Assembly: GCF_011762185.1 (NCBI RefSeq) | Contig: NZ_JAASQJ010000002.1 | Coordinates: 558,001-622,000, forward strand | DNA: 64,000 bases | Direction: 5' to 3' | Source: Dyadobacter arcticus | GTDB lineage: Bacteria > Bacteroidota > Bacteroidia > Cytophagales > Spirosomataceae | Shown here: in pieces, positions 1 to 10,157 of the stretch | How the letters are laid out: the number at the start of each line of letters is the position of its first letter | Position numbering within the stretch: position 1 is the first letter of the stretch | The notes under the pieces: generated by a model | Told to the model about the DNA's origin: nothing | Databases searched by the model: none | The model's input: the letters and a program-made list of their open reading frames with translations, nothing else | Made by a program: the position numbers and the translations under genes

Positions 1-2055
1 GGTACCCGAGGTAGAGCTGCCACCAACAATGATATCGTCCAAACCATCGGCATTGATATCCCCCGCAGCCAGCGACGGGCCGTATTCGGAAAGTTTGTGG
101 GGGAGTAATTTTTGAATGGTAAAATCAATGTGGTCCATTTGCGCATGCTCATGCTGAATGCCCAATGATTTAGCGATCTCACGAAACATTGCACTTTGTG
201 CCAAAACCGGGCGATTCCAGTTATATCTGCCATTGGAACTGTTTTTATCGACTTTAACGATTTGATCAGCCTTTACTTGGGTCATTTTTTGTTTGCTTCC
301 ATCCGGCCATTTCACAATCAGCGAATCAACAACTGATACTCCGCCAAGGCCAAAGTAGGGATTCAATTGCACGGTTGATAAGTAGCCGCGGTAAGGTGTC
401 TGCTCGTAGGTCTGATGCCCGCCCGCATAATACAATTCCACCCACGCGCCCATTCCGTTCCGGTTTTGCGCATTACCCACCAATTGAATGGTTAAGTAAT
501 GTTTATCAATAGGCTTTTCGTCCATCATTGTATTTTCGTAGAGCGACGCTGCGTCGTTGATGTTGTTCACCACCATATCCAGATCGCCGTCGTTGTCCAG
601 GTCGGCATAGGCAGCGCCATTAGAGAAGCTTATATCCGTAAGTCCCCAATTTTCGGAAACGTCAGTGAACGCAAAATTTCCACCATTTTTGAATGCGTAT
701 TTATGCAGCTTAACCTCAGGTATCTGGCGCAATGTTTCCGATTGCGGCGTCACCGGAGCAGCTTCCAGGCGGTAAACCATGAAGTCGTGATCGGTAATGT
801 CCTTGGGGAAACCATTGGTAACGACCAGATCCCTTAATCCATCATTATCAAAATCAGCCACGAGCGGCGTCCAGCTCCAATCGGTCGCAGAAATGCCTGA
901 TATGTAACCTGCTTCACTGAAAATCGGGTCGCCAATAGAGTCATTGGCATTTACCCTCGGCCCCTGGTTTACCTGGATGGTATTTCTGACATACTGATAC
1001 TGGTATTTGTAGAAATCGTTGAGTTGAAATGTCTGATAACTGGTCGGCCCGAGCATCATCTTCTTGCGGTAATTATCCTCCGGGTTCATATCCAATTCCA
1101 CCACATCCGACAGCCCATCATTGTTAATGTCGATCACATCCTGCCCCATGCCATTCGCGGAAGTGTGCTTGAAATAAGAAGCCGCTTTATCCGTAAAAGT
1201 CCCGTCGTGGTTATTGATATATAAAAGGTCATTTGAGATAAAGTCATTGCTTACAAAAATGTCTTTCCATCCGTCCCGATTGATATCCGTAATGTTCACG
1301 CTATGCCCGTAACCTTCGATCGTCAGTCTGGCCTCGCTGGTGACATTTGTGAATACCGGGTGTTTTAATGCCGGGTTCGGATCGTTGCGGTAAAGCCGGC
1401 CGGTACTTGGGAATGAGCCGTCGGCGATGATAGGTTTGAATGTAGAGGGATCAATCTTTGGAACCATTTGATTGACAACCAGATACACATCCAAATCTCC
1501 ATCATTGTCATAATCAAAAAAGCTCGCCATGGTTGTATGCGAAGCATCGTCGAGCCCGTATTCCGCCGCAGATTCCCTGAAAGTAACCGCACCGTTTCCG
1601 GCTTTACCCTGATTGATATACAACAAATTCTTCCTTTTTTCCGGGTCCGCCTGCACGGAAGCGCACACGTACAGGTCCATCCAACCGTCGTTGTTGATAT
1701 CGATCACAGCCACGCCCCGGCACCATTTACCATCGCCGCCTACGCTCGCACTGGCCGTAATGTCCTCAAACTGCATTTTACCTTTATTCAAATACAGCTT
1801 ATTGGACACCATGTTTCCAGTAAGATAGATATCCTGCAAGCCATCATTATTAAAATCCCCAACCCCGACACCGCCTCCATTGTAGATATTGATGAGGTTA
1901 ATGGGATTAATTGAATCGCTCTCTGTAATCCTGTTATTAAAGTCAATACCTGAATCTTCCGGGCTTACTAGTTGAAAAAGTTTATCACTCTTTTTACAGG
2001 AGAAAATGCAGGAAAGCATGGTCCCGATCAAAAGAAATGTAAAGGTGGATTTCAT
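1..2055 (-). CDS. FG-GAP/VCBS repeat lipoprotein with ASPIC/UnbV domain (partial, 3' end outside window)
   Basis: The reading frame is open from the ATG at 2055 down to base 1, so at least 685 residues are present and the C-terminus is missing. The N-terminus is a lipoprotein signal with candidate lipid-attached cysteines at C16 or C20. The body repeats calcium-loop FG-GAP motifs (DFNNDGLQD, DINNDGWMD, DYDNDGDLD), which build a beta-propeller. Around residues 500-575 an ASPIC/UnbV segment appears (NRNGMGAWVELYY, then WPDGSKQ). After it a further FG-GAP unit begins (GDINADGLDD). Proteins of this type usually run to about 1,100 residues and are often encoded next to SusC/SusD pairs. It lies 111 bp downstream of SusD on the same strand and probably belongs to that operon. 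Surface glycan or protein binding is inferred only; no catalytic motif is visible. Confidence 0.9.
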   Translation of the reverse strand, partial: MKSTFTFLLIGTMLSCIFSCKKSDKLFQLVSPEDSGIDFNNRITESDSINPINLINIYNGGGVGVGDFNNDGLQDIYLTGNMVSNKLYLNKGKMQFEDITASASVGGDGKWCRGVAVIDINNDGWMDLYVCASVQADPEKRKNLLYINQGKAGNGAVTFRESAAEYGLDDASHTTMASFFDYDNDGDLDVYLVVNQMVPKIDPSTFKPIIADGSFPSTGRLYRNDPNPALKHPVFTNVTSEARLTIEGYGHSVNITDINRDGWKDIFVSNDFISNDLLYINNHDGTFTDKAASYFKHTSANGMGQDVIDINNDGLSDVVELDMNPEDNYRKKMMLGPTSYQTFQLNDFYKYQYQYVRNTIQVNQGPRVNANDSIGDPIFSEAGYISGISATDWSWTPLVADFDNDGLRDLVVTNGFPKDITDHDFMVYRLEAAPVTPQSETLRQIPEVKLHKYAFKNGGNFAFTDVSENWGLTDISFSNGAAYADLDNDGDLDMVVNNINDAASLYENTMMDEKPIDKHYLTIQLVGNAQNRNGMGAWVELYYAGGHQTYEQTPYRGYLSTVQLNPYFGLGGVSVVDSLIVKWPDGSKQKMTQVKADQIVKVDKNSSNGRYNWNRPVLAQSAMFREIAKSLGIQHEHAQMDHIDFTIQKLLPHKLSEYGPSLAAGDINADGLDDIIVGGSSTSGT

Positions 2056-2166
2056 AGCAATGTTACTAATATTGTTAAAAAGCCAATGACGGAGCAGTGC
2101 CCGCCATTGGCTGTAAATTACATCTACTTAATTGTTAAATCTAAATTATTAAAACTAGTATTATCT

Positions 2167-4032
2167 TTAGTAACCAGGATTTTGTTTAAGGACACCGTTG
2201 CTTTTTCTGATCTCAGTATTTGGGATTGGGAAAAGGTAGTAATGATCGCCTTTCCATGGTTTTCTTACCTCAGCTTCAGGAATTACACCATAGGTATACG
2301 TCAGTTTACCCATTGCGTCTCCCGGCTTGGCAACCGACCAGTCCATAGTCACTTTCGTCAACCCGCGGATTGCGATATCAACATTGCCCGGAGCTGCTTT
2401 CCAACGCATCAGGTCAAAGAAACGGGAATCTTCCAAATGCAATTCTATCGCTCTTTCGTTCCGGTAATCCCTCACCAGGTTAGCGCCCGTACTTTTGATG
2501 TCTGGCATGTTAACGGACGAACGTTTTCTGACCTTATTAATGTATTCCCGCGCCGCGGCTTCATTACCCAATGCCATTTGAATTTCAGCGTAGTTGAGAT
2601 AAAACTCGGTCAACCTCATAAAAACCACGATCTGGTTGTAGTCATTGTCGAAACTTGCGCGAGGCCCGGCGAAATCATCTGTCTTTTTAAATGTATAACC
2701 CGTTTGAACCCGCCAATGGAATGGGGTAAGCCCCTTAACCCAATAGGTTTTAGAATCCCGGCCGAAATCGAAAAGGTTCTGGCCGTTTTTAGGGTCCACT
2801 TTATTCGGGTTGATATAAGGAGCAGCATTGTCCGGGTTCGGGTTGGCGTCTTCCCAATATTCATAAAGCCGCTGGGTACTTTTTGAACCATCAATGATAT
2901 TCAATGGACCTGCACCAGGGTAGATTACGGTGTCATAAAATCTCGGATCCCTGTTTTTTTCCGGTTTTTGAGGATCATATCCAGATGCCGCATTGACAGT
3001 GACGCCATCAGCAGCGTAAGGATATTCACCATTGGTCAATTGGAACATGTTTACAAAAGTCTGGGTTGGGACAATCCGCTGCTGGGCATCGAAGCCGCTG
3101 GGCCAAAAATCGTAGTTGTAACCCCATCCTGGTATCCTGGTGGCCGGTGTAAATGATTTTCCGAAAATGGTCTCGTCTGTTTTCAAAGGCTTTTTGAAGA
3201 GTTCGGCATATTGGGGATGCAAGGTAAAGCCGAGGTCAAATACCGCTTTGGTTGCCGTTTCAGCCGCTTTCCACTTAGTTAAATCATTGCTTGGGTTATT
3301 GAGTGGGCTAGCCAGGTACAATAGCACCCGCGCCTTGAAAGCCAATGCTGCGGCTTTGCTGATTTTACCTGTATTGACCGGTACACCGTCCAAAAACCCG
3401 ATTGCAAGATCTGACTCAGCCAAGACAAATTGCGCGCATTCGTCAAAAGTGTTCCTGGGTACATCGAAGCTTTCTGAGTTCAACTGAAAGCTGTTTTTAA
3501 TAATAGGCACCCCGCCGAAAGTGCGCATCAGCTCGAAATACATCCAGGCCCGTAAGAAGTGGACTTCTCCCTTCATAGGATCCAGCTTGTCGGCGGTGAT
3601 GGTCGAACTTTCGATATTTTCGAAGAACACATTCGCCTTTCTTATAAAACCATATTCGTAATCCCATAGCGGCGTGGCTGCTGGCAACCCGTTGACAATC
3701 GCCACCAGATCGTTTACATTATCTGCAGTAAGGTTTCCTTCCAGGTAATTGCGGATCCCTGCCGACCGCTCATGGGTCTCAGGCTGGTTCACGGCAATAT
3801 CGGTAAGCACATCGTACCCACCGGTCCCAGGCGCCCATGGTGGTTTGATACCGTTATAAACATTATAAACGTAGTTCTGCAAAAAAACCGGGTCATTAAA
3901 CACCGCCTCATCAGATATCGAATCCAGTGGCTTTTTGTCCAGGACATTACAGGAGGTGGCAGCGGCCAAAATGCTAATGAATGACAGTGACAGCGCCCTC
4001 TTGACCAATCTATTTGTTATTGAATATTTCAT
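2167..4032 (-). CDS. RagB/SusD family nutrient-uptake outer membrane lipoprotein
   Basis: This 621-residue protein has a lipoprotein signal ending at C28 (AAATSC) and the helical TPR-like core of SusD proteins, with typical segments such as the early KPLDSISDEAVF, the mid-protein KARVLLYLASPLNNP and the C-terminal LTEFYLNYAEIQ and YLFPIPNTEIRKSNG. SusD lipoproteins cap the SusC transporter at the cell surface and bind the incoming oligosaccharide. It is 12 bp downstream of the SusC gene, the normal SusC-SusD order, and the two are almost certainly co-transcribed. The sugar cannot be read from the sequence; the isomerase upstream hints at a mannose- or fructose-yielding substrate. Confidence 0.96.
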   Translation of the reverse strand: MKYSITNRLVKRALSLSFISILAAATSCNVLDKKPLDSISDEAVFNDPVFLQNYVYNVYNGIKPPWAPGTGGYDVLTDIAVNQPETHERSAGIRNYLEGNLTADNVNDLVAIVNGLPAATPLWDYEYGFIRKANVFFENIESSTITADKLDPMKGEVHFLRAWMYFELMRTFGGVPIIKNSFQLNSESFDVPRNTFDECAQFVLAESDLAIGFLDGVPVNTGKISKAAALAFKARVLLYLASPLNNPSNDLTKWKAAETATKAVFDLGFTLHPQYAELFKKPLKTDETIFGKSFTPATRIPGWGYNYDFWPSGFDAQQRIVPTQTFVNMFQLTNGEYPYAADGVTVNAASGYDPQKPEKNRDPRFYDTVIYPGAGPLNIIDGSKSTQRLYEYWEDANPNPDNAAPYINPNKVDPKNGQNLFDFGRDSKTYWVKGLTPFHWRVQTGYTFKKTDDFAGPRASFDNDYNQIVVFMRLTEFYLNYAEIQMALGNEAAAREYINKVRKRSSVNMPDIKSTGANLVRDYRNERAIELHLEDSRFFDLMRWKAAPGNVDIAIRGLTKVTMDWSVAKPGDAMGKLTYTYGVIPEAEVRKPWKGDHYYLFPIPNTEIRKSNGVLKQNPGY

Positions 4033-4044
4033 AGGTTTCTGTGA

Positions 4045-7000
4045 TTAGAAAGTAAGATTGACTCCGAAACTCAGCGTTTTCATATTGGGATAAGCTCCCC
4101 CGTTTCCGCTCAGGAATTCCGGATCACCATTACCGAACTTTTTAAGCGAATTGAAAATCATGAATGCATTGTCGCCGGAAACGTAAATTCTCAATGCTGC
4201 AATTTTCGCTTTTGAAAGAAGGTCTCTCGGAAGTGTGTAGCCCAGCTGGACGTTTTTCATACGCATCCACGTTGCTTTGTGGTAATAAAAGTCGCTGTCC
4301 GAATTGGCTAAACCGGTCGGCGCAATCATCGGAAGTATCGAGTTTACATTTTCTTTTGAGTAGCTATTGATTGCTACATATTCCAAGCCATTACCGCCCG
4401 CGCCGGAATTGAATCCAGTGCTCAAACGAAACTTCGCACCACTTTGCCCCTGCATCAAGGTGCTCAAATCAAAATTCCTGTAATTCAATCCAATACTCAG
4501 GCCATACTGTGTGCTGGGGAAGATGGTAGTAACATCCAAGCCAGTAATAGGATCTCTCGCGGTATTGTTGGTAGTGTTGAACATATACCGGTCATTGCTG
4601 TCAATCTGACCATCCCCATTCAGGTCGGCGAAAATCAGACCACCCAATGTTGCGCCAGGGTACTTTATGTTCTGGTCAAGATCTGCCTGGGTCCGAAAAA
4701 TGCCGATGGACTTGTACACCAGTCTCGATCCGAATGGCTGGCCTTCCAGCTTCTGATATTCTTCTGCCTGGGGTGTTTCGTCGAAATAAACAATTTCGTT
4801 TTTGTTATAAGACAAATTGCCGTTGACTCGCAAGGTAAGATCCGAAAAGTTGTGCCTGTACCCTGCCTGGAATTCAATCCCCTGGCTATTCATCTTACCG
4901 ATGTTTTCATCCGGCAACAGAAGCCCGGTATAACCTGGGATCGAAGCCTGTCTTCTACCCAAAATATTGGAAGTTTTCGCTTGGAACACATCCACTTCAA
5001 AAGTTAAGCGGTTATTTAAAAATGCTGCTTCCAAGCCTATATCAGTCTTTTCGCTCACTTCCCACGTAATGTTAGGATTAGGCGTCGATTTCACGGCAAT
5101 ACCGCGCGCATCCACTCCATTCACTACCCAACCGGCATCATATCCGTAAGCGGCAATGTATTGAAAGGGACTAACCCGGTCATTCCCGAGACGTCCCCAG
5201 GAAGCTCTCAGCTTCAAATTACTGATTATATTTTTTGGAATAAATGACTCATTGCTGATTACCCAACCGGCCGAAACCTGTGGGAAAAATCCAAAACGGG
5301 TTTCTTTGGGAAATATAGGGGACCCATCATATCTGGCGCTAAATCCGAAAAGGTATTTTTCCCGGAAATCATAGCTTACACGTCCGAAAAAATTCTGTCT
5401 TGCCGATTCAGTCGCAGTACCGTCTGTATTCCAGTTCAACCGGTTCGTATTTCCCGCAAAAAGTTGATCGATCTGGTCTGAATCGTACCCAAGGCGCTGT
5501 GCCCAGAAATTGTTGTCGCCGTAGGTCATCTGCTCATAGGCAACAAAAGCGTTAACTTTGTGGTCCCTGGCGAAGGTCTTGGCATACGACAGCTTTACGT
5601 TTCCGGTTGTACGCAGACTTTGTCTAAAATCTTCCCGCAGACCAATATCCTCCACCGTCCTGGATTGTTTTTTAACAAGGGTTCCGTCCGGCGCTTTCTC
5701 GTAATATGGCCAAACCCAGTTGAATTGCTTGTCATAACCGATGGTTTTGACAACAGATAAAAAACCATCCAATGCTAATCCCGGTACAAATGGAATGTTG
5801 TACTTGAAACGGAGCGTTCCGCTTGCCACGTCGGCCTTATATCTGCGATAACCTGGGCTCTTAACACGGGCGGCTGGATTTAAGTGCGCCCATCCTTCAC
5901 CGGGATAACGGTAGTCCCCGCCAATAAATGCTTCCTGCAACGGGCTGGTAGTGGCTATGTAACCTATATCCCCGCCGGGACCTCCCTGTGGGGTTTGGGT
6001 AGATTTTTCACGGATCGAAAGGTCAAGCCCCACTTCGAAGTCTTTTGTCACAGTCACATCCACGTTACTTCTTACGTTGAATTGCCTTAGCTTCGATTTA
6101 TCGTCACCGCGCAAGATACCCCCTTGCGAAGCGGTGCCCAATGAAACAAAATACCTGACCTTGTCTGTACCACCACGCATGGTCAATGAGTATCTATCCT
6201 GCCTCACCGGGGGCCCGATTAACGCATCCCACCAGTTTTCGGCCCTGCGTGTTCCATTTTTAAAGGATTCTACCAATGCATCCGGGAAGTCAGCAGGAGT
6301 ACCTTCAAGCGCCCTCCTGTCGTTCAACACTTTCATATATTGCAATGCATCGGCCGCTTTCACTTTCATGGTTGGGGATTGCCATGACTGCGTTGTTGAA
6401 AAATCAAACGTTGGCTTGCCCGACGTACCTCTTTTGGTAGTGACCAGGATTACTCCACCGGCCGACTGTGCACCATAAATGGCTGCCGAAGCATCTTTCA
6501 ACACCGAAATGGATTCGATATCATTGGGGTCCAAACGGTTCAGACCATCCGGGTCTGCATTGGCAACGCCATCGATTACGATCAGGGCAGAAGTATTACG
6601 GTATGTATTTGCACCCCGCACCAGTATTTGTGCGTCATCAAAACCAGGAGCAGCACTCCTTTGCGTGACATATACGCCCGCCATGCGTCCTGCGAGCGAA
6701 TTGGACAGAGACGCGGCGCTGGATTTTTTAATCTCTGCACCTGTTGTCTGTACAACTGCATTGGTCAATTCCGACCGCTTCTGGGTTCCATACCCTACCA
6801 CGACCACGTCGTTCAGTTCCTGCGACGATACTTCCAATTTAATATCAAATATCGAGCCTGAGCCCACTTTGACTTCTTTGGTTACATAGCCAATAAATGA
6901 AAAGACAAGCACACTGTTGCCATCCTTTACATTGATTGAAAACTTACCGTCCGTATCCGAAACCACACCATTAGTAGTACCCTTTTCCAGGACATTTACG

Positions 7001-7215
7001 CCTGGAATTACTCCGTTTTTTTCATCGGTAATGGTTCCGGAAACGGCCTGATCGGCGATAATGCGGGTTCCGGGAGCATGATGAACAGCGACGCCTGGCA
7101 CGACGTGCACATGATTGTTTGCCCACACTGCAGGAGTCAGAAGGCCTACCAGCGCAATTCCCAAAAAAGCGCACGATGACCTGTGTCCATGGTCTTTAAG
7201 TAGTTTTGGTCTCAT
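4045..7215 (-). CDS. SusC/RagA family TonB-dependent outer membrane transporter
   Basis: This 1,056-residue protein is a SusC-type transporter that moves oligosaccharides across the outer membrane using TonB energy. Order of parts: signal peptide about 1-32; carboxypeptidase-D-like regulatory domain about 57-130 (VSGTITDEKNGVIPGVNV); the signature VVVGYGTQ at 138-145; the plug domain (ILVRGANTYRNTSALIVIDG); then a long beta-barrel ending in an aromatic residue (SFGVNLTF). Residues 33-55 between signal and domain are histidine-rich (HVHVVPGVAVHH), which is a little unusual. It heads the SusC-SusD-VCBS unit, and its upstream region carries a promoter overlapping a dyad (see 7354-7391). Confidence 0.97.
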   Translation of the reverse strand: MRPKLLKDHGHRSSCAFLGIALVGLLTPAVWANNHVHVVPGVAVHHAPGTRIIADQAVSGTITDEKNGVIPGVNVLEKGTTNGVVSDTDGKFSINVKDGNSVLVFSFIGYVTKEVKVGSGSIFDIKLEVSSQELNDVVVVGYGTQKRSELTNAVVQTTGAEIKKSSAASLSNSLAGRMAGVYVTQRSAAPGFDDAQILVRGANTYRNTSALIVIDGVANADPDGLNRLDPNDIESISVLKDASAAIYGAQSAGGVILVTTKRGTSGKPTFDFSTTQSWQSPTMKVKAADALQYMKVLNDRRALEGTPADFPDALVESFKNGTRRAENWWDALIGPPVRQDRYSLTMRGGTDKVRYFVSLGTASQGGILRGDDKSKLRQFNVRSNVDVTVTKDFEVGLDLSIREKSTQTPQGGPGGDIGYIATTSPLQEAFIGGDYRYPGEGWAHLNPAARVKSPGYRRYKADVASGTLRFKYNIPFVPGLALDGFLSVVKTIGYDKQFNWVWPYYEKAPDGTLVKKQSRTVEDIGLREDFRQSLRTTGNVKLSYAKTFARDHKVNAFVAYEQMTYGDNNFWAQRLGYDSDQIDQLFAGNTNRLNWNTDGTATESARQNFFGRVSYDFREKYLFGFSARYDGSPIFPKETRFGFFPQVSAGWVISNESFIPKNIISNLKLRASWGRLGNDRVSPFQYIAAYGYDAGWVVNGVDARGIAVKSTPNPNITWEVSEKTDIGLEAAFLNNRLTFEVDVFQAKTSNILGRRQASIPGYTGLLLPDENIGKMNSQGIEFQAGYRHNFSDLTLRVNGNLSYNKNEIVYFDETPQAEEYQKLEGQPFGSRLVYKSIGIFRTQADLDQNIKYPGATLGGLIFADLNGDGQIDSNDRYMFNTTNNTARDPITGLDVTTIFPSTQYGLSIGLNYRNFDLSTLMQGQSGAKFRLSTGFNSGAGGNGLEYVAINSYSKENVNSILPMIAPTGLANSDSDFYYHKATWMRMKNVQLGYTLPRDLLSKAKIAALRIYVSGDNAFMIFNSLKKFGNGDPEFLSGNGGAYPNMKTLSFGVNLTF

Positions 7216-7353
7216 AAATGCAACGATTAGTTATTAAAAATGTCCTCAGCGTTATGCTTCGGTTATCATAGGTTATTCACTGAAAGCGGCTTGAAGTTGT
7301 TGAGTAAAAATGCCTATGCACCTGATCAGACTATGTTTAATCAAAAAGGCGGC

Positions 7354-7391
7354 ATATGTACAAACATATAAACATAATCTTTAAGTATCAA
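7354..7391 (-). promoter_or_regulatory. Promoter of the SusC operon overlapping a GntR-type dyad
   Basis: Read on the minus strand, TTG at 7391-7389 is followed after 20 bp by TATGTTTG at 7368-7361, which fits the Bacteroidota -33/-7 consensus. The -7 box lies inside a perfect dyad, ATATGT-N4-ACATAT, at 7354-7369. A regulator bound there would block the promoter. The GntR/UTRA gene next door is the obvious candidate, and a weaker copy of the dyad precedes the lipoprotein gene at 11348. The rest of the 380-bp gap 7216-7597 is AT-rich and I see no gene in it. Confidence 0.6.
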
Positions 7392-7597
7392 GAATTACGC
7401 CAAATAATAATTCATGGATATAATATAATTATTACTAGCAGTTAAAGCGAGATTATTTTTTAACTACAAAACATCTGTTAGAATGTCTCAGAGCCTATTC
7501 TCAACTTTATTACGCTGATTTTGGGATCATTAATGAGTAGAAAAGGGAATGTCACATATGTTTGAACGGGTGACGCTAAACGCAGGCGAAGGACTTA

Positions 7598-8329
7598 TTA
7601 CTCCCGTACGCTTTCAACAGTATACACAAAGCTATCGGCCCGGTAGTAGCCGAGGTTGTATTCGATCGGTCTTTCGCCCTGATCAAATACAAAGCGTTTT
7701 CTGAAAAGAATGGGGCTTGCTGGCTCCACTTCCAGCTTTGCGGCGATGAACTTGTCGGCAGCGATGGCGCCAACTTCCTCTTTTGATAGTGTAGCCACTA
7801 CCATATGGTCTTTTTCGAGGATATCATACAGCGGCCGTTTGAAATCCTCCTCCCCGGTCAGGCCGACTCTTGGGTGAAAATAAGAAATGAAATATACAAA
7901 TGGACCGTCTGCTTTGCCTCTGAGGCGCTCTAATTTGAGGATTTTTTTGTCAGCGGTAATGTCAAAAAAATTGGCAATCTTTTCGTCCGGCGTCACCCAG
8001 GTTACGTGAAGCTCGAAATTTCTGACAATAATTCCTCGTGCATTCATCTCTTGCGTAAAGCTCAGCCAGTTCTTTGATTTTGAGCTGATTACCGGCTCTG
8101 CCACCTTGGTACCTATGCCTTTTTTCCGGATTAACAGGCCTTCATAAACCAATTTGTTTAGGGCTTGTCGCAGCGTCGATCGGGATATTGCCAGTTGTTT
8201 TGCCAACTCCACTTCATTGGGCAAAAACTTGCCATTCAAATGCTCGGGATCGCTGATCATCGTGCGCAGCAGATTTTCCGCCTGAACGTGCAAAGGGACC
8301 GGACTCTTGTGATCGATACTAAATTTCAT
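7598..8329 (-). CDS. GntR family transcriptional regulator with UTRA effector domain
   Basis: The 243-residue protein has an N-terminal winged helix-turn-helix at about residues 10-75 (PNEVELAKQLAISRSTLRQALNKLVYEGLL) and a C-terminal UTRA ligand-binding domain at about 85-235, ending in the characteristic RPIEYNLGYYRADSF. This is the HutC/UTRA subfamily, which usually senses phosphorylated sugars or related metabolites. The ATG at 8329 is chosen because it puts the protein start right before the HTH; an open extension upstream to 8389 encodes a hydrophobic stretch unlike this family. It sits between the isomerase gene and the SusC operon and probably controls both. The likely operators are dyads at 7354-7369 and 11385-11400. 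Confidence 0.92.
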   Translation of the reverse strand: MKFSIDHKSPVPLHVQAENLLRTMISDPEHLNGKFLPNEVELAKQLAISRSTLRQALNKLVYEGLLIRKKGIGTKVAEPVISSKSKNWLSFTQEMNARGIIVRNFELHVTWVTPDEKIANFFDITADKKILKLERLRGKADGPFVYFISYFHPRVGLTGEEDFKRPLYDILEKDHMVVATLSKEEVGAIAADKFIAAKLEVEPASPILFRKRFVFDQGERPIEYNLGYYRADSFVYTVESVRE

Positions 8330-8399
8330 AAAGGCGAAAACCAGGTAGACAAAAACAAAAATAGCAAATTTGGCTACCTTCCGAAACAATATGATGTTC

Positions 8400-10151
8400 C
8401 TACACCCTGACGTAAGCTTTTAGGGTCGCGCATTGGTTCCCGACGGATTTCCCAATTGGCGTGATCGCATAGGATGCGACATTCGCTGGTACGATAAATG
8501 TTTCGGCATAATGAATGACGTAGGGTTCAAAAAGCCCCTCAGGACTTTCTACAACCACTTCATCACCTTCCACCAGATTGACCACATTCAGGTTTCCGTG
8601 GGTATGATGTGTTACTTTTCTGTCAAACCAATGCCTTCTGGTCTCAATAAACTGCGTCGTATGCAAGCCCGTAGATTCCTCCCTTGAATGTCCATTGACC
8701 GAGATTTCGGTAATGTTGTTGAACAGGTTTTCCTTTACCCAATCTTCGTCACGGGTCCAGTCGATTACATTTTTACCGTGTTCTATATTAATTGGCCGGG
8801 GTCTGCCATCCAGCCCCAACCTTCCCCAATCCCACAGTTTGAAAGTGAAGATGTAGGGGGTAGCAGAAATTTCCAAGACTACCGCGTTTTTTCCAGAGCA
8901 ATGAATCGTACCGGCTGGGATCAGAATGTGGTCATGCTTTTTGACGGGCATCTTGTTTACATATTTTTCCGCATCAAAGTCCGCCGTACCGCCCTGCGCC
9001 AGTTCCAGGTCTGCGATCATCGCCGTGGCCGTCACGTTTTTATGTGTACCCAAATATACACACGCGTCTTCCTCTGCTTCCAGGAAATAATAGCTCTCAT
9101 CCTGGGTGTAATCCATCCCAAAATGCTCCTGGATGTAGGCCCGCGTGGGATGCACCTGCAGACTCAGGTTACCACCTTCCATGGTGTCGAGGAAATCAAA
9201 CCGGATTGGAAATTCAGTGCCGAATTTCCCGTAAACGGCCTGCCCAAGCAGTTGTCGCGGGCGGGTCAGCACAAGATTAATGGAAGGGATTTCAAAAATG
9301 GACTCGCCAAATTTGAACAGCAGGCTATTCTCCTCAGGGACACAATCGAAACCCCAGGCATAGTTAACTTCCTCGCGGTCAAGGTCTACGATTTCTTTCA
9401 GCCATTGTCCCCCCCATGGTCCGGGATCAAAAAAGGGCACCACCCTGAATGGTCGGTTCACGGCCTGATCCAGTCCTTTGCCGTACATTTCCGAACCGAT
9501 CATTTTCGGTTCTCCCGCTGTATTGGCGTCTATAAAATAATCGATCTGGTCAAAAAACCGGAGCTTATGTCTGTCGAAAACGCGCCAATCCAGGAAATAG
9601 CCTTGTTTGTATTTCAATGAAAAATTCTCGTCGAGATTATCCATTCCGAAATTGCCAACCTCGTTCCTCTTCATCCTCTTCTGAATTTCCCAACGGGCCA
9701 GGTCAGCATAAACCAGCACATCGGCATCAGCGAAAAGTGCGGCACCCTCACCACAAACCACCACCAATCCTGACTCGATACCCAGGATCCTTCTTCGCAC
9801 GTTTTCCAGGCTTTTCATCTCAAAGAAATCGAACATTACCAGCTGGTTCATTTTCCCAAAAACCTGATCATCCGTCACGAACGGATACACCATTTCAGCG
9901 ATTTCATTGGGATTTTTGAGAAAATCGGTTGTATTAATAACTGCAACGGTGTCGAGATTTGCCTTTACCGCATGAAGTGTCATGCCTGCATCAACCCCAT
10001 GGTAAAGGTCAATACAGATTACAGTTTTTGTTTTATTTTTTGACTGGATTAGATGTTTTATTTCCTGGAAAATACTTTCCCAGCCAGCAAAAAATACGCC
10101 CGGAGAACTGCTTACTTCAATGAAAGGAAACTTGTCGTAATTAGAGCGCAT
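8400..10151 (-). CDS. manA: Class I mannose-6-phosphate isomerase with an extra N-terminal domain
   Basis: The C-terminal half (from about residue 230) is a type I phosphomannose isomerase, a zinc cupin enzyme interconverting mannose-6-phosphate and fructose-6-phosphate. The metal-binding signatures are visible: SLQVHPT near residue 330 and GTIHCSG near residue 416, with an acidic stretch between (YYFLEAEED). The whole protein is 583 residues, against roughly 300-400 for ordinary class I enzymes, because of about 200 extra N-terminal residues. That part (KTVICIDLYHGVDAG, LVVVCGEGAALFADADVLVYADLARWEIQ) looks like an alpha/beta nucleotide-kinase-like fold, but I see no clear P-loop. The gene follows the lipoprotein gene by 6 bp and precedes the GntR regulator by about 70 bp. 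The cytoplasmic role is to feed the sugar released by the locus into glycolysis. Confidence 0.85.
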   Translation of the reverse strand: MRSNYDKFPFIEVSSSPGVFFAGWESIFQEIKHLIQSKNKTKTVICIDLYHGVDAGMTLHAVKANLDTVAVINTTDFLKNPNEIAEMVYPFVTDDQVFGKMNQLVMFDFFEMKSLENVRRRILGIESGLVVVCGEGAALFADADVLVYADLARWEIQKRMKRNEVGNFGMDNLDENFSLKYKQGYFLDWRVFDRHKLRFFDQIDYFIDANTAGEPKMIGSEMYGKGLDQAVNRPFRVVPFFDPGPWGGQWLKEIVDLDREEVNYAWGFDCVPEENSLLFKFGESIFEIPSINLVLTRPRQLLGQAVYGKFGTEFPIRFDFLDTMEGGNLSLQVHPTRAYIQEHFGMDYTQDESYYFLEAEEDACVYLGTHKNVTATAMIADLELAQGGTADFDAEKYVNKMPVKKHDHILIPAGTIHCSGKNAVVLEISATPYIFTFKLWDWGRLGLDGRPRPINIEHGKNVIDWTRDEDWVKENLFNNITEISVNGHSREESTGLHTTQFIETRRHWFDRKVTHHTHGNLNVVNLVEGDEVVVESPEGLFEPYVIHYAETFIVPANVASYAITPIGKSVGNQCATLKAYVRV

Positions 10152-10157
10152 TATCAG

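Noticed and set aside
1972..2886. Long plus-strand open frame (304 codons)
   Set aside because: It lies antisense to the SusD gene and the 5' end of the VCBS gene, both of which have clear family motifs; it has none.
8688..9620. Plus-strand open frame of 310 codons
   Set aside because: It is the antisense shadow of the mannose-6-phosphate isomerase gene.
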